The notes beneath the pieces are model-generated. The model was not told where the DNA came from, did not search any database, and saw nothing but the letters and a program-made list of their open reading frames with translations. From CAZKDV01 sp964551645 (lineage in GTDB: Bacteria > Bacteroidota > Bacteroidia > Bacteroidales > DTU049), in contig CAZKDV010000078.1 of NCBI GenBank assembly GCA_964551645.1, positions 1 through 11,553 on the forward strand: a stretch of DNA of 11,553 bases, read 5' to 3'. Of the stretch, positions 1 to 6,242 are shown piece after piece; the stretch's first letter is position 1, and the number at the start of each line of letters is the position of its first letter. Position numbers and translations under genes: made by a program.

Positions 1-85
1 CTATAACTTCTTGTATCCCTTGATTAATCTCATCTTGCATACGCAAATACTGTCGATGCAAATCAACCATTTTAATGTCTTTCAT
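1..85 (-). CDS. DegT/DnrJ/EryC1/StrS-family aminotransferase, N-terminal fragment
   Basis: The minus strand reads in frame from an ATG at 85 to the window edge, giving 28 codons. The peptide begins MKDIKMVDLHRQYLRMQDEI and continues with NQGIQEVI. The pattern M-V-D-L-x-x-Q-Y-x-x-x-x-x-E-I-x-x-x-I-x-E-V-I is typical of the N-terminus of PLP-dependent sugar aminotransferases of the DegT/DnrJ/EryC1/StrS family, which make amino sugars for surface polysaccharides. The active-site lysine and the rest of the protein lie outside the window, so family membership rests on this short match only. The ATG at 85 is preferred over the in-frame ATG at 70 because a -7 promoter box lies just upstream of it. 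Confidence 0.65.
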   Translation of the reverse strand, partial: MKDIKMVDLHRQYLRMQDEINQGIQEVI

Positions 86-99
86 ACTGAAATTTTATG

Positions 100-107
100 C
101 AAAAGTA
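100..107 (-). promoter_or_regulatory. Bacteroidota -7 promoter box for the aminotransferase-like gene
   Basis: Read on the minus strand the sequence is TACTTTTG, an exact match to the Bacteroidota -7 consensus TAnnTTTG. It ends 14 bases upstream of the ATG at 85, so the predicted leader is very short. I see no convincing -33 element. Confidence 0.5.
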
Positions 108-235
108 TAAAAAAAAATTACTACATGTATTATTTAGAAAGCATTTTAAGATAAAAATGCAAATTGATACCTATTGAAAGTGGACTTTTTGATACGAAAC
201 CACAATTAATTTATTATCAATGTGTTTGCTAAGTG

Positions 236-271
236 TATAAAAAATACCAAATATTGTGAGGTATTTTTATA
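236..271. repeat. Inverted repeat in the divergent intergenic region
   Basis: The arms AAAAATACC (240-248) and GGTATTTTT (260-268) are perfectly complementary around an 11-base loop. They extend outward to TATA/TATA with one unpaired A (239). The repeat lies about 20 bases upstream of the secDF -33 element, between two divergently transcribed genes. A terminator is not needed there, so an operator or a chance AT-rich palindrome are the likely readings. Otherwise the 86-359 intergenic stretch shows only the two promoters. Confidence 0.4.
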
Positions 272-289
272 AACATTATTATGTAAAAA

Positions 290-319
290 TTGCAATAAAC
301 AAATTATTTATTACTTTTG
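290..319 (+). promoter_or_regulatory. secDF promoter, Bacteroidota type
   Basis: The -7 box TACTTTTG at 312-319 matches TAnnTTTG exactly. A TTG at 290-292 stands 19 bases upstream, where the -33 element is expected. Transcription should start near 325, leaving a leader of about 35 bases before the ATG at 360. Confidence 0.6.
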
Positions 320-359
320 CAAACTCGAAAATTAGAATTTATTAAAATACAATTATATT

Positions 360-3300
360 ATGCAAAATAAAGGTCCAATTAAACTGTTAGCAATTTTATT
401 TGCGTTAGTTAGTATATACCAATTATCGTTTACATACTGTACAAGAAGAGCGGAAAATAAAGCTGTCGAATATGCTCAGTCTCCTTTAATTACCGAAGAA
501 GCACAAAAGCTAAGTAATGGAGATGCTGTGTTGGCAAAACTTATAGAAGATTCATTGAAAGCTGACAGAGAACGCTTTTATATTGATTCAATTACACAGA
601 ATCAACATACTGTAATGAATATTCTCCTTAAGAAATTTACATATAAAGAATGTAAAGAAAGAGAATTGAATTTAGGTCTGGACTTGAAAGGAGGTATGAA
701 TGTTACTCTTGAAGTATCTACTGATGGTGTTATTCGTGCTTTGTCAGGATTTAATAATGATCCAAAATTTAATGAAGCAGTTGAATTAGCCTTAAAAAAA
801 CAAAAGTCTAGCCAAAAAGATTTTGTAGATTTATTTTATGAATCACTAAAAGAAATTGCGCCAAATGATAAATTAGCATCTTATTTTTTGACAAACGATT
901 TAAGAGATAAAATAAATTATAATTCTACTGACGAAGAAGTATTGCGCGTTATTAAAAAAGAAGCTGGAGATGCTTTTGATAGAACATTCCAAATTCTTCG
1001 TAATCGTATTGACAGATTTGGCGTTGCACAACCAAATATCCAAAAACTTCAAACTACTGAACGAATTTTGATTGAACTTCCGGGCATTAAAGACCCAACT
1101 CGTGTAAGGAAATTATTGCAAAGTACTGCACAGCTTGAATTTTGGGAAACTTATGAATTTGCTGAAATATATTCGTATTTAGAATTAGCAAATGAAAGAT
1201 TGGCAAGTTTGTTAAGTGCGGAAAAAGAAAATACGGAAACTGATATTGATATTGTTGAAGAAACAAATCAAGTTGAGGAAGCCGAACAAATTGAAGTAGT
1301 GGAACAAGAAAAGGAAAAAACCGAACTTGATGAACTACTTGGAACAAAAGGAACTGAAACTTCAGAACAAACTTTTGAAGATTTTAAAAAGAAAAATCCA
1401 TTGTTTGCAATTTTAGATATTCATTCAGCTTTAGTGCAAGATGAAGCCGGAAATTTATATCCTAACCCAGGTCCTGTTGTTGGTTATGCGAGTGGTTATG
1501 ATACAGCAAAGATTAATAACTATATTGAAAAGTCTAAAAATGTTTTTCCTTCAGATTTAAGATTGTTTTGGTCTTTCAAACCTATTGATAGCAAAATTGG
1601 AGGCAATACTTTTCAACTAGTTGCAATAAAAGTTACTTCCAAAGATAAGACAGCTCCACTTGGTGGCGATGTTGTTCTTGACGCTTTTCAAGATTTTGAC
1701 CAATTCGGAAATAGCGAAGTAACCATGATTATGAATAGCGAAGGAACAAAAATATGGAAAAGACTGACAGCCGATAATATTGACCATTCAATTGCTATTG
1801 TGCTTGACAAACAAGTATATTCTTTCCCTACTGTTCGTTCTGAAATTCCGACTGGAAGATCGTCAATTTCTGGCGGTTTTACTATGGAAGAAGCAACTGA
1901 CTTAGCAACTGTGTTAAAATCGGGAAAATTACCTGCTCCTGTAAAAATTGTTGAAGAGGCTATTGTAGGTCCTTCTCTTGGAAAAGAAGCAATTGTAAGT
2001 AGTTTGTGGTCTTTTGTTGTTGCATTGATATTGGTGTTGGTGTATATGCTATTCTTCTACAATAAAGCAGGTATTGCTGCAAATATCGCATTGTTTATCA
2101 ATGCACTGTTCTTGTTCGGAGTTCTTGCTTCTTTGCAGGCAGTGCTTACTCTGCCCGGTATAGCGGGTATCATCTTGACATTTGGGATGGCTGTTGATGC
2201 CAATGTTATTATTTATGAACGGATTAAAGAAGAATTAGAAAATGGTAAGGGAGTGCGGCTTGCAATAGCTGACGGATATAAAAATTCCTATTCGGCTATT
2301 ATTGATGGTAATATTTCAACAATTTTGACAGGTATAATACTTTATGTGTTTGGAAGTGGACCAGTTCAGGGCTTTGCAACTACATTGATTATTGGTATTA
2401 TTACTTCAATGTTTACTTCTATATTTGTTACTCGTTTGTTTTTTACTTGGATGTTAAATAAAAACTACAATATTACTTTTTATACTAAAATAACTAGAAA
2501 TTTCTTGAAAAATACTAAAATTGATTTTATCTCAAAAAGAAAAATCAGTTATTTTATTTCAGGAACTATTTTGTTAATAGGAATAACTTTTTTATTTACA
2601 AAAGGAGTAAATTATGGAGTTGACTTTGCAGGAGGTAGATCGTATATAGTTCGTTTTGACCAAGATGTTAGAACAGTTGATATTATGAATGCCCTTGAAG
2701 ATGAAATGGGCGTTTCGTCTGAGGTTAAAACTTTTGGACCAAACAATCAAGTTAAAATTGTTACTAAGTTTATGATTGAAGAAGAAGGTGAAGTATCTGA
2801 CTCAATTGTTGAAAGAAAAGTATATGAAGGCATAAAATCATTTTATAAAACCTCATTGGCTTATGATGAGTTTGTATCTGACGATGACCAAAAAGTAATT
2901 GGACGATTAAGTTCTCAAAAAGTAGGTCCTACAGTAGCAAGAGATATGACAAGAGACGCTATACTTGCAATGGTCTTTTCTTTAATAGTGATGTTTGCAT
3001 ATATCGCAGTTCGTTTTAAGAATTGGCAATATGGTCTTGGCGCTATGCTGACTCAATTTCATGATGCTTTAATTGCGATAAGTGCTTTTTCCATTTTTTA
3101 TACAATAATGCCATTTAATCTTGAAGTTGACCAAACATTTATTGCAGCAATTCTTACAATTATAGGATATTCAATTAATGATACAGTCGTTATTTTTGAT
3201 AGAATTAGAGAGTTTACTTCCTTGTTCCCTAAACGACCTATTAAGCAAAATATGAACGAAGCAATGAATTCAACACTGTCCAGAACCGTTAATACTCTTG

Positions 3301-3515
3301 GATCTACCTTAGTTGTACTTTTAGCAATATTTATTTTTGGTAGCGAAGTTATTAGAGGATTTGCTTTTGCTTTGATTATTGGAGTTGCAGTTGGTACATA
3401 CAGTTCGATTTTTGTAGCATCTCCATTAGCTTATGATTTCTTGAAGAAAACGGATAAAACATCTAAGACTTCTAACATTTCATTAGAAAATAAGGGAAAG
3501 AAGCTAAATAAATAG
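360..3515 (+). CDS. secDF: Protein translocase subunit SecDF (SecD-SecF fusion)
   Basis: This 1051-residue inner-membrane protein is a fused SecD-SecF. The family works with SecYEG, using ion flux to pull exported proteins to the periplasmic side. A membrane segment lies at about residues 7-27. The SecD motif GLDLKGG is at 106-112, the SecD transmembrane block starts near 548, and the conserved GMAVDANVIIYERI motif with its key aspartate (D613) starts at 609. The SecF half begins with a membrane segment at about 729-746, followed by GVNYGVDFAGG (749-759) and GYSINDTVVIFDRI (from 936, D941), the equivalent SecF motif. A glutamate-rich, low-complexity insertion lies at about 285-330 in the periplasmic part of SecD. 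SecDF fusions are standard in Bacteroidota. The gene appears monocistronic, with its own promoter and about 160 bases before the next gene. Confidence 0.97.
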   Translation: MQNKGPIKLLAILFALVSIYQLSFTYCTRRAENKAVEYAQSPLITEEAQKLSNGDAVLAKLIEDSLKADRERFYIDSITQNQHTVMNILLKKFTYKECKERELNLGLDLKGGMNVTLEVSTDGVIRALSGFNNDPKFNEAVELALKKQKSSQKDFVDLFYESLKEIAPNDKLASYFLTNDLRDKINYNSTDEEVLRVIKKEAGDAFDRTFQILRNRIDRFGVAQPNIQKLQTTERILIELPGIKDPTRVRKLLQSTAQLEFWETYEFAEIYSYLELANERLASLLSAEKENTETDIDIVEETNQVEEAEQIEVVEQEKEKTELDELLGTKGTETSEQTFEDFKKKNPLFAILDIHSALVQDEAGNLYPNPGPVVGYASGYDTAKINNYIEKSKNVFPSDLRLFWSFKPIDSKIGGNTFQLVAIKVTSKDKTAPLGGDVVLDAFQDFDQFGNSEVTMIMNSEGTKIWKRLTADNIDHSIAIVLDKQVYSFPTVRSEIPTGRSSISGGFTMEEATDLATVLKSGKLPAPVKIVEEAIVGPSLGKEAIVSSLWSFVVALILVLVYMLFFYNKAGIAANIALFINALFLFGVLASLQAVLTLPGIAGIILTFGMAVDANVIIYERIKEELENGKGVRLAIADGYKNSYSAIIDGNISTILTGIILYVFGSGPVQGFATTLIIGIITSMFTSIFVTRLFFTWMLNKNYNITFYTKITRNFLKNTKIDFISKRKISYFISGTILLIGITFLFTKGVNYGVDFAGGRSYIVRFDQDVRTVDIMNALEDEMGVSSEVKTFGPNNQVKIVTKFMIEEEGEVSDSIVERKVYEGIKSFYKTSLAYDEFVSDDDQKVIGRLSSQKVGPTVARDMTRDAILAMVFSLIVMFAYIAVRFKNWQYGLGAMLTQFHDALIAISAFSIFYTIMPFNLEVDQTFIAAILTIIGYSINDTVVIFDRIREFTSLFPKRPIKQNMNEAMNSTLSRTVNTLGSTLVVLLAIFIFGSEVIRGFAFALIIGVAVGTYSSIFVASPLAYDFLKKTDKTSKTSNISLENKGKKLNK

Positions 3516-3613
3516 GAACAAATATTGCTTTTGATAGCAAACGAAATAGGTATATTTTGCTTTTTGTAATACTATTGTAAAAGGTATTAAAAGAAAAAGT
3601 AAGTTTTTAAGGT

Positions 3614-3637
3614 TTTTATTGCGTTTTCGTAATAAAA
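3614..3637. promoter_or_regulatory. CRP/FNR-type palindrome upstream of the hemerythrin gene
   Basis: The arms TTTTATTGCG (3614-3623) and CGTAATAAAA (3628-3637) pair over 10 positions, nine Watson-Crick and one G-T, around a TTTT spacer. The core TTGCG-N4-CGTAA has the 5-4-5 geometry of CRP/FNR-superfamily operators. It centres near 3625.5, about 50 bases upstream of the start predicted from the -7 box at 3662-3669. No T-tract follows, so it is not a typical terminator for secDF. The operator reading is inference from geometry and position. Confidence 0.4.
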
Positions 3638-3661
3638 TAAATGTTAAACTGTCGTTCATCT

Positions 3662-3669
3662 TAATTTTG
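3662..3669 (+). promoter_or_regulatory. -7 promoter box of the hemerythrin-luxR unit
   Basis: TAATTTTG matches TAnnTTTG exactly. It ends only seven bases before the ATG at 3677, so the mRNA would be nearly leaderless. No good TTTG/TTG -33 element sits 19-21 bases upstream, which would fit an activator-dependent promoter. Confidence 0.5.
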
Positions 3670-3807
3670 CAAAAAAATGTATAAAACTCATAAAACATAT
3701 ATCAAAGCTGATATGAAAATGTCAGATTTGTTAAATGAGAACCATTCATTATTAATGCTTTTAGAACACTTAGAAATTGATTTTGCTGTAGGAGATAAAA
3801 CTGTATC

Positions 3808-3810
3808 TCA
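3808..3810. repeat. Left copy of the 3-bp target duplication (TCA)
   Basis: TCA directly abuts the left IS tip (3811) and is repeated directly after the right tip at 4938-4940. Keeping one copy restores the hemerythrin reading frame exactly. Confidence 0.65.
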
Positions 3811-3828
3811 TACTAAGTTGCGTTCTAA
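3811..3828. repeat. IS left terminal inverted repeat
   Basis: The sequence TACTAAGTTGCGTTCTAA matches the reverse complement of the right end at 16 of 18 positions; the mismatches are at bases 7 and 8. The stop codon of the transposase (3825-3827) lies inside this repeat. Confidence 0.9.
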
Positions 3829-4331
3829 AGTACAATATTTAGATGAGGAAAAAATGTCATTGATTTAATGTACTCATGTTTTGAAGACAAGTCTTTAATT
3901 CCCTCGCATACCCTGTCCATTGTTTCGTTTATTGAATCAAAAATTCTATTGCCCAGATATTTTTCTCTTATTTCTTCCCATATATGTTCCGTAGGGTTTA
4001 CTTCGGGACTGTAAGGGGGCTGCATTATGAAGTGAATATTTTCAGGTATATCCAAATCATTTGATTTATGCCAGCCTGCACCGTCAACTTGCATTATTAT
4101 TTCATTCTGACAAAACTCTTTTGAAACATTCTCAAGAAAGAGATTCATCATTTCAGTGTTAGCATAAGGCAATATCAGGGAACTCATCTTCCCTAGACTG
4201 GGGCATACAGCGCTATACACATAAAACGATTCTCTCACTATTTGTCTTGGAACCTTTGGTCTAATGTGCATGGGTGCCCACGAGCGTCTTGGAATATGTA
4301 TTCTTCCAAAACGACCCTCATCTTGAGTCAT
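3825..4331 (-). CDS. IS630-family transposase, catalytic DDE part (OrfB)
   Basis: This 168-residue frame encodes the RNase H-like DDE domain that cuts and joins DNA during transposition. The three acidic residues are visible in order: D in TQDEGRF near the N-terminus, D in QVDGAGWHKS in the middle, and E in PPYSPEVNPTEHIWEEIRE. The ATG at 4331 falls just ahead of the first motif and is probably not the true start. The same frame stays open upstream through KKNFNNEVKQII to the A7 tract at 4396-4402, where it joins OrfA after a -1 shift. The joined protein would be 352 residues, normal for the family. Without the shift the catalytic part lacks its DNA-binding domain. Confidence 0.9.
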   Translation of the reverse strand: MTQDEGRFGRIHIPRRSWAPMHIRPKVPRQIVRESFYVYSAVCPSLGKMSSLILPYANTEMMNLFLENVSKEFCQNEIIMQVDGAGWHKSNDLDIPENIHFIMQPPYSPEVNPTEHIWEEIREKYLGNRIFDSINETMDRVCEGIKDLSSKHEYIKSMTFFPHLNIVL

Positions 4332-4366
4332 TACAATAACCTTACTCTTGTCTAGATTCTTAGCTT

Positions 4367-4882
4367 CTATAATTTGCTTGACTTCGTTATTGAAGTTTTT
4401 TTAAAACTCTCCTGAGCTTCTTCATTCTTTTTTGGATGAAAAGATCGTGGCACTAATTTCCTCCAATTGTGTCGGTTAAGCAGCCTGTATATTGTAGTGT
4501 CGTGTACCTTGCTGCCCACTAGTCTTTCAAAATCTTCCTTAATCTCTCCGGTCGTTATGACTAATCCATGCTCTGCTTTTGCAACGTAAGAGCTAATGAA
4601 TTTCCTTTCTTCTTCAAGTGTCATGTAAGAGTTCCTCCGCCCGCCTTTGCCTACTGTATCTATTGACGAGGCTCCGTACCTGTTGTATTCAGATATTGTT
4701 TTATTTACTAATGATTTGGATACAGCTAGGTGCTTGGCTATTTCTATGGATGTCCTTGGGAAATTCACAGCATTATAAACGATTAGCCATTTCTGAACCC
4801 GCCAGAATCCAGCAGTTTCCCTTATTTTCTTTCTGAGTTCTTTATTACTCAAATGATTTTTTGCTCTTGTTATTTTACTCAT
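4367..4882 (-). CDS. IS630-family transposase, DNA-binding part (OrfA)
   Basis: This 171-residue frame carries the N-terminal helix-turn-helix region (around SIEIAKHLAVSKSLVNKTI) and a second winged-helix-like segment (around DTTIYRLLNRHNWRKLVPR), which recognise the IS ends. It closes with the family-typical HPKKNEEAQESFKK, then diverges into TSITKSSKL and stops. A -1 shift in the A7 tract replaces that tail with the expected KKNF and leads into the DDE domain. I chose the ATG at 4882. The frame is open to an ATG at 4930, but that lies upstream of the -7 box at 4897-4904 and within the right inverted repeat. Confidence 0.85.
   Translation of the reverse strand: MSKITRAKNHLSNKELRKKIRETAGFWRVQKWLIVYNAVNFPRTSIEIAKHLAVSKSLVNKTISEYNRYGASSIDTVGKGGRRNSYMTLEEERKFISSYVAKAEHGLVITTGEIKEDFERLVGSKVHDTTIYRLLNRHNWRKLVPRSFHPKKNEEAQESFKKTSITKSSKL
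4396..4402 (-). other. A7 slippery tract, probable -1 frameshift or transcript-slippage site
   Basis: On the coding strand the run is AGT TTT AAA AAA ACT in the OrfA frame. Re-reading one A gives AAA AAA AAC TTC and continues without a stop into the OrfB frame, producing FKKNF. A run of seven A is a known slippage context in two-frame IS elements. A simple inactivating one-base deletion would look identical, so programming is not proven. Confidence 0.6.
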
Positions 4883-4896
4883 AACTTTATTTTTGG

Positions 4897-4904
4897 CAAA
4901 GATA
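4897..4904 (-). promoter_or_regulatory. -7 promoter box of the transposase gene
   Basis: The minus strand reads TATCTTTG, an exact TAnnTTTG match, ending 14 bases before the ATG at 4882. It lies close inside the right inverted repeat, as expected for an IS promoter. Confidence 0.5.
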
Positions 4905-4919
4905 ATATAATATTCGATA

Positions 4920-4937
4920 TTAGAACGCATTTTAGTA
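4920..4937. repeat. IS right terminal inverted repeat
   Basis: The plus strand reads TTAGAACGCATTTTAGTA; its reverse complement matches the left end at 16 of 18 positions. Confidence 0.9.
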
Positions 4938-4940
4938 TCA
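4938..4940. repeat. Right copy of the 3-bp target duplication (TCA)
   Basis: TCA follows the right IS tip and duplicates 3808-3810. The hemerythrin frame resumes as CAA TTA TGT when one copy is removed. Confidence 0.65.
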
Positions 4941-5520
4941 ATTATGTCAAGAAAATGGTATTAATCAATTTGCTTTTGTAGCTATTAGCAACCTTTACAA
5001 TGGGTTTTCTTTAAGTCAAGAAGAAGTTTATTTAATAGATGATATTTCAACGATTTTAAAATTGTTGAAAAATAGCCACCGCTTATATAAGGAAGATAAA
5101 TATCCCGAAATAAAGGAATATCTGACTAAACTTCATGAACGCCACAACACCAAGGATATTGAGCTTATAGAAAAATTTTTTAATATATATTTTGAAGAAG
5201 TTTTAGAGCATTTTAATTATGAAGAACAAATTGCATTCCCATATTTTAGTCAATTAATAGAACCTGAATTTGTCAATCAAAAATCAAGTTTTTCAGCTAC
5301 CGAATATAAAGAACATCATACTGACATTGAAACCAAATTAACAGATTTAAAAAACTTGATGTTGAAGCATATTGCTTTGAAAGATGATTTGCCTCTTAGA
5401 CGAAAAATTTTATATAGTTTGTTTGAATTGGAGTTTGATTTGAAAATTCATTCAATAATAGAAGAAATCATACTATTGCCTCTAATAAAAAGAATAGAAA
5501 AAGAGAGATTAGATGGGTGA
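4941..5520 (+). pseudogene. Hemerythrin-like protein, 3' fragment with the full di-iron domain
   Basis: This is the remainder of the interrupted gene, residues 46-237 of the restored protein. It contains the whole hemerythrin four-helix domain. Likely iron ligands, in restored numbering, are H91 (NSH), H135 and E139 (HFNYEE), H170 or H171 (EHH), and H215 and E219 (HSIIEE). This reproduces the H...HxxxE...H...HxxxE order of YtfE/ScdA proteins. No in-frame ATG precedes the domain; the first usable start-like codons are TTG at 5062 and 5065, just before H91, with no clear ribosome-binding site. The gene's last eight bases overlap the LuxR-type gene, so the two were co-transcribed and probably translationally coupled. 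The IS probably reduces expression of both. Confidence 0.85.
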
Positions 5521-6109
5521 TTACAAGATAAATATTGCTATTATTGAGCCTTCAGATATTATTTATGAGGGGCTTTCAGTTCTTTTGCATAAAACAACAA
5601 AACATTTATATTTGTTTCACATAGATAGTTTAGAAGAGCTTAGTAATGCCATACTCAATGAAAGCATAAACATAGTGATTTTAAACCCAATAGTATTGCA
5701 AAATAGATTAAAGTATTTTGCTAAAATACAAAAACAATATGCTAATATTGTATGGTTTTCCTTGATTTACGCTTATTTTGAAAATGAACTACTTAGTAAG
5801 TTTCACGATACTATCTCCATATCGGATTCAACCGAAATACTTACGCAAAAAATTAATAAATCATTTAATTATAACAACTGTGGCGATACCTCACAAGACC
5901 AATTGTCTGAAAGAGAAATAGATGTGCTTGCACTATTAATAAAAGGATTGCTAAACAAAGAGGTAGCAGAGGAGCTAAATATAAGTATTCATACAGTAAT
6001 TAGTCATCGAAAAAACATAACCAAAAAAACAGGAATTAAAAGTTTATCGGGTTTAACAATCTATGCTATATCAAAGAAAATTATACCCATAGACTCAGCC
6101 ACACTTTAG
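5513..6109 (+). CDS. LuxR/NarL-type transcriptional regulator with degenerate receiver domain
   Basis: This 198-residue DNA-binding protein has a C-terminal LuxR helix-turn-helix at about residues 131-193 (LSEREIDVLALLIKGLLNKE, then VAEELNISIHTVISHRKNI). The first 115 or so residues follow the alternating pattern of a response-regulator receiver (INIAIIEPSDIIYEGLSVLL), but key residues are missing. The acidic pair is reduced to E12-P13, and N58 stands where the phospho-acceptor aspartate should be (NIVILNP). The conserved threonine position has S83 (WFSLIYA), and the conserved lysine is not evident near ISISD. It is therefore unlikely to be switched by aspartate phosphorylation. Its ATG overlaps the hemerythrin stop by eight bases, suggesting the two proteins act together. 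The target genes are unknown. Confidence 0.88.
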   Translation: MGDYKINIAIIEPSDIIYEGLSVLLHKTTKHLYLFHIDSLEELSNAILNESINIVILNPIVLQNRLKYFAKIQKQYANIVWFSLIYAYFENELLSKFHDTISISDSTEILTQKINKSFNYNNCGDTSQDQLSEREIDVLALLIKGLLNKEVAEELNISIHTVISHRKNITKKTGIKSLSGLTIYAISKKIIPIDSATL

Positions 6110-6172
6110 ATTTTACTTGTTATTTCCTTATTAATAATGAGTTTTTATTCAAAAAATCATTCTTTTATGGGA

Positions 6173-6203
6173 TTGTATGTTTTTCTATTTCATTTTTAAT
6201 TTG
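6173..6203 (+). promoter_or_regulatory. Possible weak promoter of the TonB-dependent receptor gene
   Basis: TTAATTTG at 6196-6203 differs from TAnnTTTG by one base. A TTG at 6173-6175 lies 20 bases upstream. The leader would be about 35 bases. The 133-base intergenic region is otherwise AT-rich with no clear structure. Confidence 0.3.
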
Positions 6204-6242
6204 CATTTTTAATTTAGTATAAATATAAATAAAGAAATAAAA

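Larger units (their letters stand above)
3677..3868 (+). pseudogene. Hemerythrin-like (ScdA/YtfE-related) protein, 5' fragment cut by the IS
   Basis: Codons 1-44 (3677-3808) are native. The frame then runs into the IS left end and stops at 3866-3868, giving a 63-residue product with a foreign tail. The native part ends in FAVGDKTVS and resembles the N-terminal ScdA_N/DUF542-like domain of RIC proteins. The usual adjacent cysteine pair is replaced by AV. Joining 3677-3810 to 4941-5520 gives a continuous 237-residue protein, with VSQLCQENGI across the junction. The intact protein would be a cytosolic di-iron protein; relatives such as E. coli YtfE act in repair after nitrosative or oxidative damage to iron centres. 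The start at 3677 is supported by the -7 box just upstream; the ATGs at 3713 and 3719 are alternatives. Confidence 0.85.
3811..4937 (-). mobile_element. IS630-like insertion sequence, 1127 bp, inside the hemerythrin gene
   Basis: The element is bounded by 18-bp terminal inverted repeats that match at 16 of 18 positions (3811-3828 and 4920-4937). It encodes an IS630-type transposase in two minus-strand frames that together fill nearly the whole element. Family assignment rests on the D-D-E motifs (QDEGRF, QVDGAGWH, NPTEHIW) and the N-terminal helix-turn-helix. Transposase and hemerythrin run in opposite directions. By eye the IS looks somewhat richer in G+C than its flanks. Both ends and all catalytic residues are intact, so it may still be mobile. 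The apparent duplication is TCA rather than the TA usual for this family; the element's outermost bases are themselves TA. Confidence 0.92.

Noticed and set aside
1087..1347. Minus-strand open frame inside secDF
   Set aside because: It is the complement of the glutamate-rich SecD coding stretch, biased in composition, and has no family match I recognise.
3523..3545. Small hairpin TTGCT/AGCAA after secDF as a terminator
   Set aside because: The stem is only five base pairs and no T-run follows, so it is not a convincing terminator.
3504..3698. Minus-strand open frame across the secDF-hemerythrin gap
   Set aside because: It is AT-rich, aromatic-rich and overlaps the predicted promoter and palindrome; no protein family is recognisable.
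4883..4930. Extended start of the transposase OrfA at 4930
   Set aside because: It would begin inside the right inverted repeat and upstream of the -7 box at 4897-4904; the ATG at 4882 fits better.
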